Assembly: GCA_003557505.1 (NCBI GenBank)
Contig: PWOH01000061.1
Location: 1-34,851, forward strand
Direction of reading: 5' to 3'
DNA: 34,851 nt
Source: Mollicutes bacterium
Lineage (GTDB): Bacteria; Bacillota_I; Bacilli_A; Izemoplasmatales; Izemoplasmataceae
Shown here: one piece after another, positions 1-7,604 of the stretch
Layout: each line of letters starts with the position of its first letter
Position numbering within the stretch: the first letter of the stretch is position 1
Translations under genes and position numbers: made by a program
Notes under the pieces: generated by a model
The model's database searches: none
What the model was told of the DNA's origin: nothing
What the model saw: only the letters and a program-made list of their open reading frames with translations

Positions 1-16
1 ACAGGAGTTAACGTTT

Positions 17-1468
17 ATGATGAAAAAACTGAATGAAAGTATGTTAATTGATTTTTACGAATTCACCATGGCCAATGGATATTTTGAAACATCGCACAAA
101 AATGATATTGTCTATTTTGACTTGTTTTTCCGAAAAATACCTTCTAATGGTGGCTATGCCATTATGGCAGGGTTGGAGAGCGTTATTGAATATGTCCTGA
201 ACTTGAGCTTCACACCAGAAGATATCGAATATCTTCGCAGTAAAAACATGTTTAGTGAAGGCTTTTTACAATATTTAACTGATTTTAAATTCAGCGGCGA
301 CATTTATTCTGTGAAAGAAGGAACCATTATCTTTCCCAATGAACCGATCATCACCGTAAGGGCCAATGCCGTAGATGCCCAACTCATTGAAACTTATTTA
401 TTGTTAGCGATCAATCATCAATCATTAATCGCTACAAAGGCCTCACGTATTAAATACGCCGCAAAAGACCGTATGGTCATTGAAATGGGAGCTAGACGAG
501 CGCATGGAGTCAGTAGTGCCAATCTTGGGGCGAGAGCAGCGTACATCGGTGGGGCTGATAAAACCTCCAATACGATTGCCGATCGTTTATTCAATGTCCC
601 AGCAACCGGAACCATGGCACATAGCTGGGTTCAAATGTTTGACACTGAATACGAATCGTTCAAAGCGTACGCAGAACTTTATCCAAATGCTGCAATCTTC
701 TTGGTTGATACCTATGATACCTTACGTAAAGGCGTCCCGAACGCTATCAAAGTGATAAAAGAAGTGCTTATCCCCAAAGGGATTGAGTTTTATGCAATCC
801 GCATTGATTCAGGCGATTTGACATACTTGTCTAAACAAGCACGTAAACTTCTAGATACAGCGGGCCTTGAGTCTTGTAAGATTGTTGCATCAAACGCTTT
901 GGATGAACACTTGATCCATGCCTTGATTTCTCAAGGTGCACCGATTGATATGTTTGGTGTGGGTGAACGGTTGATTACTGCAAAAAGTGAACCAGTATTT
1001 GGTGGGGTTTACAAACTCGCTGCTGTTGAAAAAAATGGCAAAATAACCCCAAAAATTAAATTGAGCGACAATCCTGAAAAAATGACGGTTCCACATTTTA
1101 AGAAACTTTACAGAATCTATGACAAACATACCAATCACGCTTGTGCTGATCTGTTAACAGTCCATGACGAAACCATCGATGAAACGAAACCGCTAACGAT
1201 ATTCGATCCTACGCATACCTGGAAAAAACAAACATTTACTAATTATTATGTCGAGGCATTATTAAAACCTATTTTCATCAAGGGAGATTTAGTATATGAA
1301 CGCCCGACATTAGCAGAGATTCGTCAGCATGCACAAGATCAACTCAATCGCATTTGGGAAGAATCTAAACGGTTTGATTTCCCTCACCGTTATTATGTCG
1401 ATTTATCGGACAAACTATGGAATATTCGACAAGACCTCATATTAAAACATACCCATAAAAACAAATAA
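17..1468 (+). CDS. pncB: Nicotinate phosphoribosyltransferase
   Basis: 483-aa ORF; N-terminal LIDFYEFTMANGYF, GARRAHG, DTYDTLRKGVPNAI and IRIDSGDLTYLSKQAR motifs typical of NAPRTase; SD-like aggag just upstream. Confidence 0.93.
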   Translation: MMKKLNESMLIDFYEFTMANGYFETSHKNDIVYFDLFFRKIPSNGGYAIMAGLESVIEYVLNLSFTPEDIEYLRSKNMFSEGFLQYLTDFKFSGDIYSVKEGTIIFPNEPIITVRANAVDAQLIETYLLLAINHQSLIATKASRIKYAAKDRMVIEMGARRAHGVSSANLGARAAYIGGADKTSNTIADRLFNVPATGTMAHSWVQMFDTEYESFKAYAELYPNAAIFLVDTYDTLRKGVPNAIKVIKEVLIPKGIEFYAIRIDSGDLTYLSKQARKLLDTAGLESCKIVASNALDEHLIHALISQGAPIDMFGVGERLITAKSEPVFGGVYKLAAVEKNGKITPKIKLSDNPEKMTVPHFKKLYRIYDKHTNHACADLLTVHDETIDETKPLTIFDPTHTWKKQTFTNYYVEALLKPIFIKGDLVYERPTLAEIRQHAQDQLNRIWEESKRFDFPHRYYVDLSDKLWNIRQDLILKHTHKNK

Positions 1469-1475
1469 TTTACTA

Positions 1476-1504
1476 GGCGCTCTATGACATAGAGCGCCTT
1501 TTCA
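1476..1504 (+). terminator. Rho-independent terminator after pncB
   Basis: GGCGCTCTATG-A-CATAGAGCGCC perfect inverted repeat followed by TTTT. Confidence 0.85.
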
Positions 1505-1505
1505 A

Positions 1506-1514
1506 TGTTATAAT
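1506..1514 (+). promoter_or_regulatory. Extended -10 promoter element for tpx
   Basis: TGTTATAAT (TGn + TATAAT) about 30 nt upstream of the tpx ATG. Confidence 0.6.
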
Positions 1515-1543
1515 GTTTACTAGATATTTAAAGGAGGCTAATG

Positions 1544-2038
1544 ATGAAAGTAACATTCGCAGGTAATATAGTGACACTTAGTGGCGATCAAAAGAAAATT
1601 GGTGATATTGCACCAGATTTCACTGCACTCGATCGCGAACTTCAAGAGAGAAGTCTTAGTCAGTTTAAGGATGGTTATATTGTCATCAGTGTTGTCCCAT
1701 CAGTTGATACTGGGGTTTGTGATTTTCAAACAAAAAAGTTCAATCAAATTGTCCAAGATATGGAGAATGTCAAGGTTCTAACCATCAGTAATGACTTACC
1801 TTTTGCCCAAAAACGGTGGTGTGCCAATGCCGGTATGGAAGACGTTATTACTTTATCCGATCATAGAGATCTCGATTTTGCCCATAAATATGGTGTGTTA
1901 ATTAATGAACATCGTTTATTGGCAAGAAGTGTTTTTGTCCTTGATCCCAACCGGGAAATCATCCATCTTGAATACGTCAGTGAAGTTACCGATCATCCAA
2001 ATTATGAAAAAGTGATTGACCTTTTATCCCGAGGGTAA
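1544..2038 (+). CDS. tpx: Thiol peroxidase (atypical 2-Cys peroxiredoxin)
   Basis: Peroxidatic-Cys region PSVDTGVCDFQTKKFN and second Cys in RWCANAGMEDVITLSDHRD; GGAGG SD upstream (ORF can also start at 1541). Confidence 0.92.
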   Translation: MKVTFAGNIVTLSGDQKKIGDIAPDFTALDRELQERSLSQFKDGYIVISVVPSVDTGVCDFQTKKFNQIVQDMENVKVLTISNDLPFAQKRWCANAGMEDVITLSDHRDLDFAHKYGVLINEHRLLARSVFVLDPNREIIHLEYVSEVTDHPNYEKVIDLLSRG

Positions 2039-2044
2039 AGATAT

Positions 2045-2068
2045 GTCCCTGTTTTGCAGGGACTTTTT
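2045..2068 (+). terminator. Rho-independent terminator after tpx
   Basis: GTCCCTG-TTTTG-CAGGGAC then TTTTT. Confidence 0.88.
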
Positions 2069-2091
2069 ATTGTGGCGCGATAAGAATTTCG

Positions 2092-2100
2092 TGATACAAT
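2092..2100 (+). promoter_or_regulatory. Extended -10 element for the XRE gene
   Basis: TGATACAAT 20 nt upstream of ATG 2121. Confidence 0.5.
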
Positions 2101-2120
2101 AACATTGAGAGGTGATATCC

Positions 2121-3065
2121 ATGCAAGATTCATCGATTGCCAATAGATTAAAAGCATTGCGACAAAAACATAACTTATCACAAAAAGAAGCCGCTGAAAA
2201 ACTCGCAATTCATCACTCGACATTGTCGAAATATGAAAGCAGTCAACGGCAGATTCCCACAGAGATGCTTGAGAAATTTTCCCAAACCTATGATGTCACG
2301 ATGAGTGAGTTATTACAGGATGTTAAAGAAAAAAACCAACAATCCAATATCTCATATATCGTGAAACGCCCCTATCAAGGGCCAGTGAACAGATTCAGTA
2401 TCATTTTGGCACTATCACTTTTTATCGCAGCCTATGGGTATGTTTTTACAGGGTATGTTCCCTTTTTAATCACGCTAATAATATTAGGGGTTGTGCAAAT
2501 CGGTTATCAAGCATATCACTTTTTTATTCACGTACCAGCTCAACGCAAAAGCGTGTCTTTTTCTTCAAATAAAAAGGTATATTATGTATTGTCCGATGAA
2601 TCACTGGTTATACGTCGAACTCGATTTGAAAGTATTTTAAACTGTATCTTGGGATTTGTGTCGATGTTTATGGCGCTAGGATTCTTTCTCGTATATTATC
2701 AGGAAATATCAAGCAGTTTGGATCAAAATTTCATCACGATTTTATTGAGTCTTAACTTTTTTGTTATTCTTTATGTAATGATTCATTTCATCTTAGGAAA
2801 AGTTTATCAACCTTCCTTTTCAAATGAAGTAGTCAATACGATTTTCAATACCTATAAGTTTGTTCTTATGAAAGTCGTTGCACTCTTTACCTTCTTTATG
2901 ATGTTGCTGTTTTTGGGGGATGTATTAAACAGCGCTCACAGAAGTTTAGATGCGATGGAGTTTATTGCGATATTTTTATTCATTCATCTCTATTTATTTT
3001 TCATTTATGGCACGGCACAAGTTGTGATTTCATTCCTAAAAAAAATGATTATTACAACAGATTGA
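2121..3065 (+). CDS. XRE-family HTH protein with C-terminal multi-TM domain
   Basis: N-terminal RLKALRQKHNLSQKEAAEKLAIHHSTLSKYESSQRQIP helix-turn-helix, followed by several hydrophobic helices; SD gagaggtgat before ATG 2121. Confidence 0.85.
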   Translation: MQDSSIANRLKALRQKHNLSQKEAAEKLAIHHSTLSKYESSQRQIPTEMLEKFSQTYDVTMSELLQDVKEKNQQSNISYIVKRPYQGPVNRFSIILALSLFIAAYGYVFTGYVPFLITLIILGVVQIGYQAYHFFIHVPAQRKSVSFSSNKKVYYVLSDESLVIRRTRFESILNCILGFVSMFMALGFFLVYYQEISSSLDQNFITILLSLNFFVILYVMIHFILGKVYQPSFSNEVVNTIFNTYKFVLMKVVALFTFFMMLLFLGDVLNSAHRSLDAMEFIAIFLFIHLYLFFIYGTAQVVISFLKKMIITTD

Positions 3066-3091
3066 TTTGCCAAACTGTCAAATTATTTGAC

Positions 3092-3116
3092 AAAGCGCCT
3101 CAGGCGCTTTTTTTTT
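3092..3116 (+). terminator. Rho-independent terminator
   Basis: AAAGCGCC-TCA-GGCGCTTT followed by a run of T. Confidence 0.9.
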
Positions 3117-3290
3117 GCGCGATAAATTTTATAATAAAAGTGGATGATGCAGTGCTGTTGTGGATTAAGGATGTAAGGGCAATAATTATGGAATATCAAT
3201 AGGGATATGATATTTCGTATTATATAAGTAGAATGAACATATTGGTGTGATATACGGTCTGTGTCATCCGCAATGTATTAGGGGGATATA

Positions 3291-3330
3291 CATGAAAGAT
3301 GGAAGTGAGTATTCACTTCTATTTTTCATG
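3291..3330. repeat. Long near-perfect inverted repeat upstream of htpG
   Basis: CATGAAAGATGGAAGTGA-GTAT-TCACTTCTATTTTTCATG: 18-nt arms, 16 Watson-Crick pairs plus 2 G-U in RNA, 4-nt loop. Confidence 0.85.
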
Positions 3331-3351
3331 GAATCTTCTAAAGGGTCCTAC

Positions 3352-3380
3352 TTGACAAAACCCGCTAATGCCAATAAAAT
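3352..3380 (+). promoter_or_regulatory. Sigma-A type promoter of htpG
   Basis: TTGACA (3352-3357), 17-nt spacer, TAAAAT (3375-3380); predicted start about 20 nt before ATG 3406. Confidence 0.8.
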
Positions 3381-3405
3381 CTATATTGGAAATGGAGGGA
3401 ACTAT

Positions 3406-5304
3406 ATGGCAAAAACTAAAGAATTTCAAACAGAATCGAAGAAACTACTTAATTTAATGATTAACTCAATTTACACGCATAATGAAATCTTTTTGCGTGA
3501 ATTGATATCAAATGCTTCAGATGCAATTGATAAGCGACATCACATCTCATTGACAGATGATACGGTTGAAGGGGAAGAAAATTATGAGATTTTCTTAGTT
3601 CCGGATAAGGAAAACCGTACATTAACCATCAAAGATAATGGGATTGGTATGACTGAAGAAGAACTTATCAATCAACTCGGAACGATTGCGGAAAGTGGAT
3701 CAAAAGCGTTCCTCGAAAAACTGGAAAAAAAAGACCTTGATATTATCGGACAGTTTGGGGTCGGTTTTTATTCTGCCTTTATGGTCGCTTCACGTGTCTT
3801 TGTGAAAACCCGTTCTCCTTATAGTGAAAAAGCCTATCTATGGCAAAGTGAAGGAGAGTCCACCTACACTATTGATGAGACAAAAAAAGAAGATTATGGA
3901 ACAGAAATCACCTTGGTATTAAGAGAAGACGACAGTGAAAAAGAAGAGTCATATTCTGAATTTCTCGATGAAGATACCTTGCAATCACTTGTTAAAAAGT
4001 ATAGTGATTACGTCCGTTATCCCATCCGTATGGAAGTAACGAAAACCAAAGAGAAAAAAGATGAAGAAGAAACGCCTGAAACTTATCAGGAAGTTGAAAC
4101 GCTAAACTCAATGATTCCCATTTGGAAAAAACCGAAAAATGACATTACCGATGAAGAACTCAATGATTTTTACAAACGTCAATTTAATGAATTTGAAGAC
4201 CCACTCCATGTGATTCATACGAATGTAGAAGGGATGCTTACCTATACGGCATTACTTTTTATTCCTAAAAAACCTGCCCATGATTTTTATACCGACAAGT
4301 TTGAAAAAGGTCTTTCACTCTATTCAAAAGGGGTCTTTATCCAAGATAAAAACAAAGCGCTTGTCCCCGAACATTTCAGATTCTTAAAAGGTTTGGTTGA
4401 CTCTGCTGATTTGAGTTTGAATATTTCTCGTGAGATGTTACAACACAATCGTCAATTAAATAAAATTGCGGCCCATCTCGAGAAAAAAGTTAAAAATGAA
4501 CTTGAGAAGATGCTAAAAAATGATCGTGATAAGTACGTTGAATTCTATGATGCTTATAAGCAAATCCTCAAATATGGTGTGTATGATCAATTTGGCGCAA
4601 ACAAGGATAAACTTCAAGATTTGCTCATGTTTAAAACTAGTAAATCCGATGAGTATATCACTTTAAGTGAGTATCTCGAGCGCAAAAGTGATGAACAGAA
4701 GAATATCTATTATGCCAGCGGTAAAAACAAAGCTCAAATTATGAACTTACCGCAAATGGATGCTATTAAATCGAAAGACTATGAGGTATTACTCTTTACT
4801 GACGAAGTTGATGAGTTTATGGTACAAATTCTTAATGCGTACAATGAAGTGCCCTTCAAATCAGTCCAACAAGGGGAAAGTGACTTATTAGATGACGAAG
4901 AAAAAGATAAGTTGAAACAAAATGAAAAAGACTATGCAAAACTCCTTAAAGCCTTAAAGAAAAATCTTGATGGCAAGGTCAAAGACGTTAAACTCTCTGG
5001 TCGTTTGAAGGAATCGCCTGTGTGTTTAGTGAGTGGTGAAGGCTTAAGTTTAGAAATGGAAAAAGTCCTTGCTCAAATGCCAGATGCACAAGGAATGAAG
5101 GCTGAGAAAATCCTAGAAATCAATCCTGATCATGAACTATTTAAAGCATTAAACCGAATTCATGAGAAACAAGGAAAAAAAGTCGGGGATTATGCCAATC
5201 TTCTTTATCATCAGGCTTTACTAATTGAAGGATACCCAATTGAAAATCCTCAAGAGATGAGCGAACTAATGACGAAACTGATGGTTGAGTCCACGAAAGT
5301 TTAA
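3406..5304 (+). CDS. htpG: Molecular chaperone HtpG (Hsp90 family)
   Basis: FQTESKKLLNLMINSIYTHNEIFLRELISNASDAIDK, DNGIGMT, GQFGVGFYSAFMVA motifs. Start set to 3406 (GGAGGGA SD, typical N-terminus MAKTKEFQTE) rather than ORF start 3247. Confidence 0.96.
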   Translation: MAKTKEFQTESKKLLNLMINSIYTHNEIFLRELISNASDAIDKRHHISLTDDTVEGEENYEIFLVPDKENRTLTIKDNGIGMTEEELINQLGTIAESGSKAFLEKLEKKDLDIIGQFGVGFYSAFMVASRVFVKTRSPYSEKAYLWQSEGESTYTIDETKKEDYGTEITLVLREDDSEKEESYSEFLDEDTLQSLVKKYSDYVRYPIRMEVTKTKEKKDEEETPETYQEVETLNSMIPIWKKPKNDITDEELNDFYKRQFNEFEDPLHVIHTNVEGMLTYTALLFIPKKPAHDFYTDKFEKGLSLYSKGVFIQDKNKALVPEHFRFLKGLVDSADLSLNISREMLQHNRQLNKIAAHLEKKVKNELEKMLKNDRDKYVEFYDAYKQILKYGVYDQFGANKDKLQDLLMFKTSKSDEYITLSEYLERKSDEQKNIYYASGKNKAQIMNLPQMDAIKSKDYEVLLFTDEVDEFMVQILNAYNEVPFKSVQQGESDLLDDEEKDKLKQNEKDYAKLLKALKKNLDGKVKDVKLSGRLKESPVCLVSGEGLSLEMEKVLAQMPDAQGMKAEKILEINPDHELFKALNRIHEKQGKKVGDYANLLYHQALLIEGYPIENPQEMSELMTKLMVESTKV

Positions 5305-5308
5305 AACT

Positions 5309-5349
5309 ATAAAAAAGGCGTGCTTTTATACAAAGTTCGCTTTTTTTTA
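5309..5349 (+). terminator. Probable terminator after htpG
   Basis: Imperfect stem GCGTGCTTT-TATAC-AAAGTTCGC followed by a long T run. Confidence 0.6.
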
Positions 5350-5358
5350 TGTTAAAAT
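5350..5358 (+). promoter_or_regulatory. Extended -10 element
   Basis: TGTTAAAAT 22 nt upstream of ATG 5380. Confidence 0.5.
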
Positions 5359-5379
5359 CTAATAGAAGAAGGTGATTTT

Positions 5380-6933
5380 ATGAGAACCGCATATATTAAT
5401 ATGACAATACCCTTTTCTGCGCACAACGCATTTATTGTTGAAAACAACACATTTGTTAAAGTGGGTAGAAAAGCCGCAATCCTCCGCGAACCAATTGATG
5501 AAATCGTTGACTTAAAGGATAAAACCGTATTTCCAGGTTTTCACGATTCCCATATGCATCTAATGGGTCTGGGGTGGATGCAAGCGATGTTCAACGCATC
5601 AAAACATTCTAGTATTTCAGCATTGATTGAAGCCGCAAAAGCGCATCATGCCAATCCATTGGTTGGACGTGGCTTCCATGAAAGTCAAACCAGTGAAAAC
5701 CGTATGCTTACGAGACATGATCTTGATCAAATTACAACCGATATACCCATTGTAATCTATCGGGTCTGTGGGCATATGATTTCTGTAAATTCTAAAGCTA
5801 TCGAGATTGCCAAGTCACAAAACGGCAATATTTCGTATCCAGAAGATAGTTACAATCTCGAAAAAGGGATTTTCAAAGAAGAAGCCATGCAATACGTACT
5901 TTCCATTTTACCTGTGCCTGATGCAGATTTGATTGAAGCGTATATTCTTGATGCCCAAAAGACATTGTTATCACACGGGGTAACAAGTGTAGGTAGTGAT
6001 GATTTTCATATCAGTGCTGCCCCCTATGAGCGTGTCTATGATGTTTTTAAGTCCATCGCATCAAATGGTAAACTAAAACTCAATGTCCTTCAACAAGTCA
6101 ATCTCCCTAACTTAGCAGTCTTTGAAGACTTTTTGGAAAAAGGGTATGCGAATAAGCAACATGGATTATATAAAAACGGGCCACTTAAATTATTGGCTGA
6201 TGGATCATTAGGTGCTAGAAGTGCGTATTTACGTGAACCGTATAGTGATGATCCTTCAACGCGTGGGATCGCGATTTTTGATGAAGAAAAACTAAAACAA
6301 CATATTTTTAAAGCGTGTGAATATGATATGGATTTCGCGATTCACGGCATTGGGGATGGCATCATTGAAGCAATCATGAATGCTAAAGAAGCGGCGCTTG
6401 AAAACTATAGCACGCCCCGTCGTGATTCTATTATCCATGCCCAACTTGCCGATCATGACCAAATCAAGCGCATGAAGTCATTAAATCTTGGCGCACAAAC
6501 CCAGCCTATCTTTATCGCCTCCGATATTCCGATTATTGAATCACGGATGGGTGAGAGAGCAAATGAGACATATTTATTTAATTCAATGATTGATTTAGAC
6601 ATTCCTACCACTGTCTCAACGGACGCGCCTATCGAAAGTACCAATCCTTTTGAAAACATCTACACAGCCGTAACCAGAAAATCGTTCAAACATCCTGAGG
6701 CTTCCCCTTTTATTGAAAGTGAAAAAATGTCGTTAAAACGTGCCATTGAAGCCTATACACAAACGCCAAGTTATTTTTCCTATCAAAGTGATTCCTTAGG
6801 AAAAATACAAAAAGGTTATCAAGCCGACTTTATTGTTGTCGAAGGATTTGATAAAAGTAATATTGAGTCTTTACTAAGTACTTCAGTGCTTAAAACATAC
6901 AAACAAGGGCAACTTGTTTTTGAAAAATCATAA
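5380..6933 (+). CDS. Amidohydrolase family protein (YtcJ-like)
   Basis: FPGFHDSHMHLMGLG metal-site motif, LLADGSLGARSAYLREPY, FAIHGIGD, and TVSTDAPIES motifs. Confidence 0.88.
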   Translation: MRTAYINMTIPFSAHNAFIVENNTFVKVGRKAAILREPIDEIVDLKDKTVFPGFHDSHMHLMGLGWMQAMFNASKHSSISALIEAAKAHHANPLVGRGFHESQTSENRMLTRHDLDQITTDIPIVIYRVCGHMISVNSKAIEIAKSQNGNISYPEDSYNLEKGIFKEEAMQYVLSILPVPDADLIEAYILDAQKTLLSHGVTSVGSDDFHISAAPYERVYDVFKSIASNGKLKLNVLQQVNLPNLAVFEDFLEKGYANKQHGLYKNGPLKLLADGSLGARSAYLREPYSDDPSTRGIAIFDEEKLKQHIFKACEYDMDFAIHGIGDGIIEAIMNAKEAALENYSTPRRDSIIHAQLADHDQIKRMKSLNLGAQTQPIFIASDIPIIESRMGERANETYLFNSMIDLDIPTTVSTDAPIESTNPFENIYTAVTRKSFKHPEASPFIESEKMSLKRAIEAYTQTPSYFSYQSDSLGKIQKGYQADFIVVEGFDKSNIESLLSTSVLKTYKQGQLVFEKS

Positions 6934-6946
6934 GGAGGAGGTTTGT

Positions 6947-7561
6947 ATGGATAAGCGTTATGAAAACACAGCTGGTGAACGGCTTAATATTTTTGTAAGT
7001 GGCAGTGTATTTTTTATCATAGTCAGTATCTTATCATTGGGTATTTTAATGAGTAGTGCCGCCAATGCGTTATATAATCAAGCCTTTTATCACCTCAAAC
7101 ATAATAAGAAAAAAGGGCCACTCTTTGTAACATTACTCAAGGATACCACACACTATGCCAAACATAGTTGGTTTGTCTCTATATTCATAATCATTGCAAC
7201 CATTACATTAACCTTCGGTTATTTAGTTGCAGAGAGTATTGTCGCTTATGTAATTATTTATTTTTTAATCTTTGAGAGTTTGTTGTTTGTTGTTGTTTCT
7301 TTACCGATGATGAGTGTCTTTAAATTTCAAGGCATCAAATCACACATTAAACAAGCGCTGTTGCTAGGACACCTCCACGCTTTTTCCAGTGTCGTTTCGA
7401 TATTGATGATACTCACAACTATTTATCTCGTTTTTACAATCAACACACCTTGGAATTATTTAATGCTGCCGATTATAGTCATCATCTATTTTGCATGGAG
7501 TAGTTATGTCTTTTACAAGACGTTCATAAACTACGAAACAATCCTTAATCAAAACCAATAA
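6947..7561 (+). CDS. Multi-TM membrane protein, possibly DUF624/YesL-like
   Basis: About five hydrophobic segments; strong SD aaggaggagg before ATG 6947 (ORF start 6914 overlaps the previous gene and is less likely). Confidence 0.6.
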   Translation: MDKRYENTAGERLNIFVSGSVFFIIVSILSLGILMSSAANALYNQAFYHLKHNKKKGPLFVTLLKDTTHYAKHSWFVSIFIIIATITLTFGYLVAESIVAYVIIYFLIFESLLFVVVSLPMMSVFKFQGIKSHIKQALLLGHLHAFSSVVSILMILTTIYLVFTINTPWNYLMLPIIVIIYFAWSSYVFYKTFINYETILNQNQ

Positions 7562-7604
7562 AAAAACCTTTCTGTCTACAAATTAAGTAGGCAGAAAGGT
7601 TTTT
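7562..7604. terminator. Bidirectional terminator between convergent genes
   Basis: AAAAACCTTTCTGTCTAC-AAATTAA-GTAGGCAGAAAGGTTTTT, 18-bp arms with one G-T pair; A run on one side, T run on the other. Confidence 0.92.

Noticed and set aside
418-615. Antisense ORF inside pncB
   Set aside because: Fully opposite a well-conserved gene, no SD, no recognisable product; shadow ORF.
3117-3405. CIRCE heat-shock operator upstream of htpG
   Set aside because: No TTAGCACTC-N9-GAGTGCTAA or close variant; the inverted repeat present is different.
3117-3405. T-box or other known riboswitch upstream of htpG
   Set aside because: No AGGGUGGNACCGCG antiterminator motif or recognisable aptamer core, and the htpG promoter lies downstream of most of the region.
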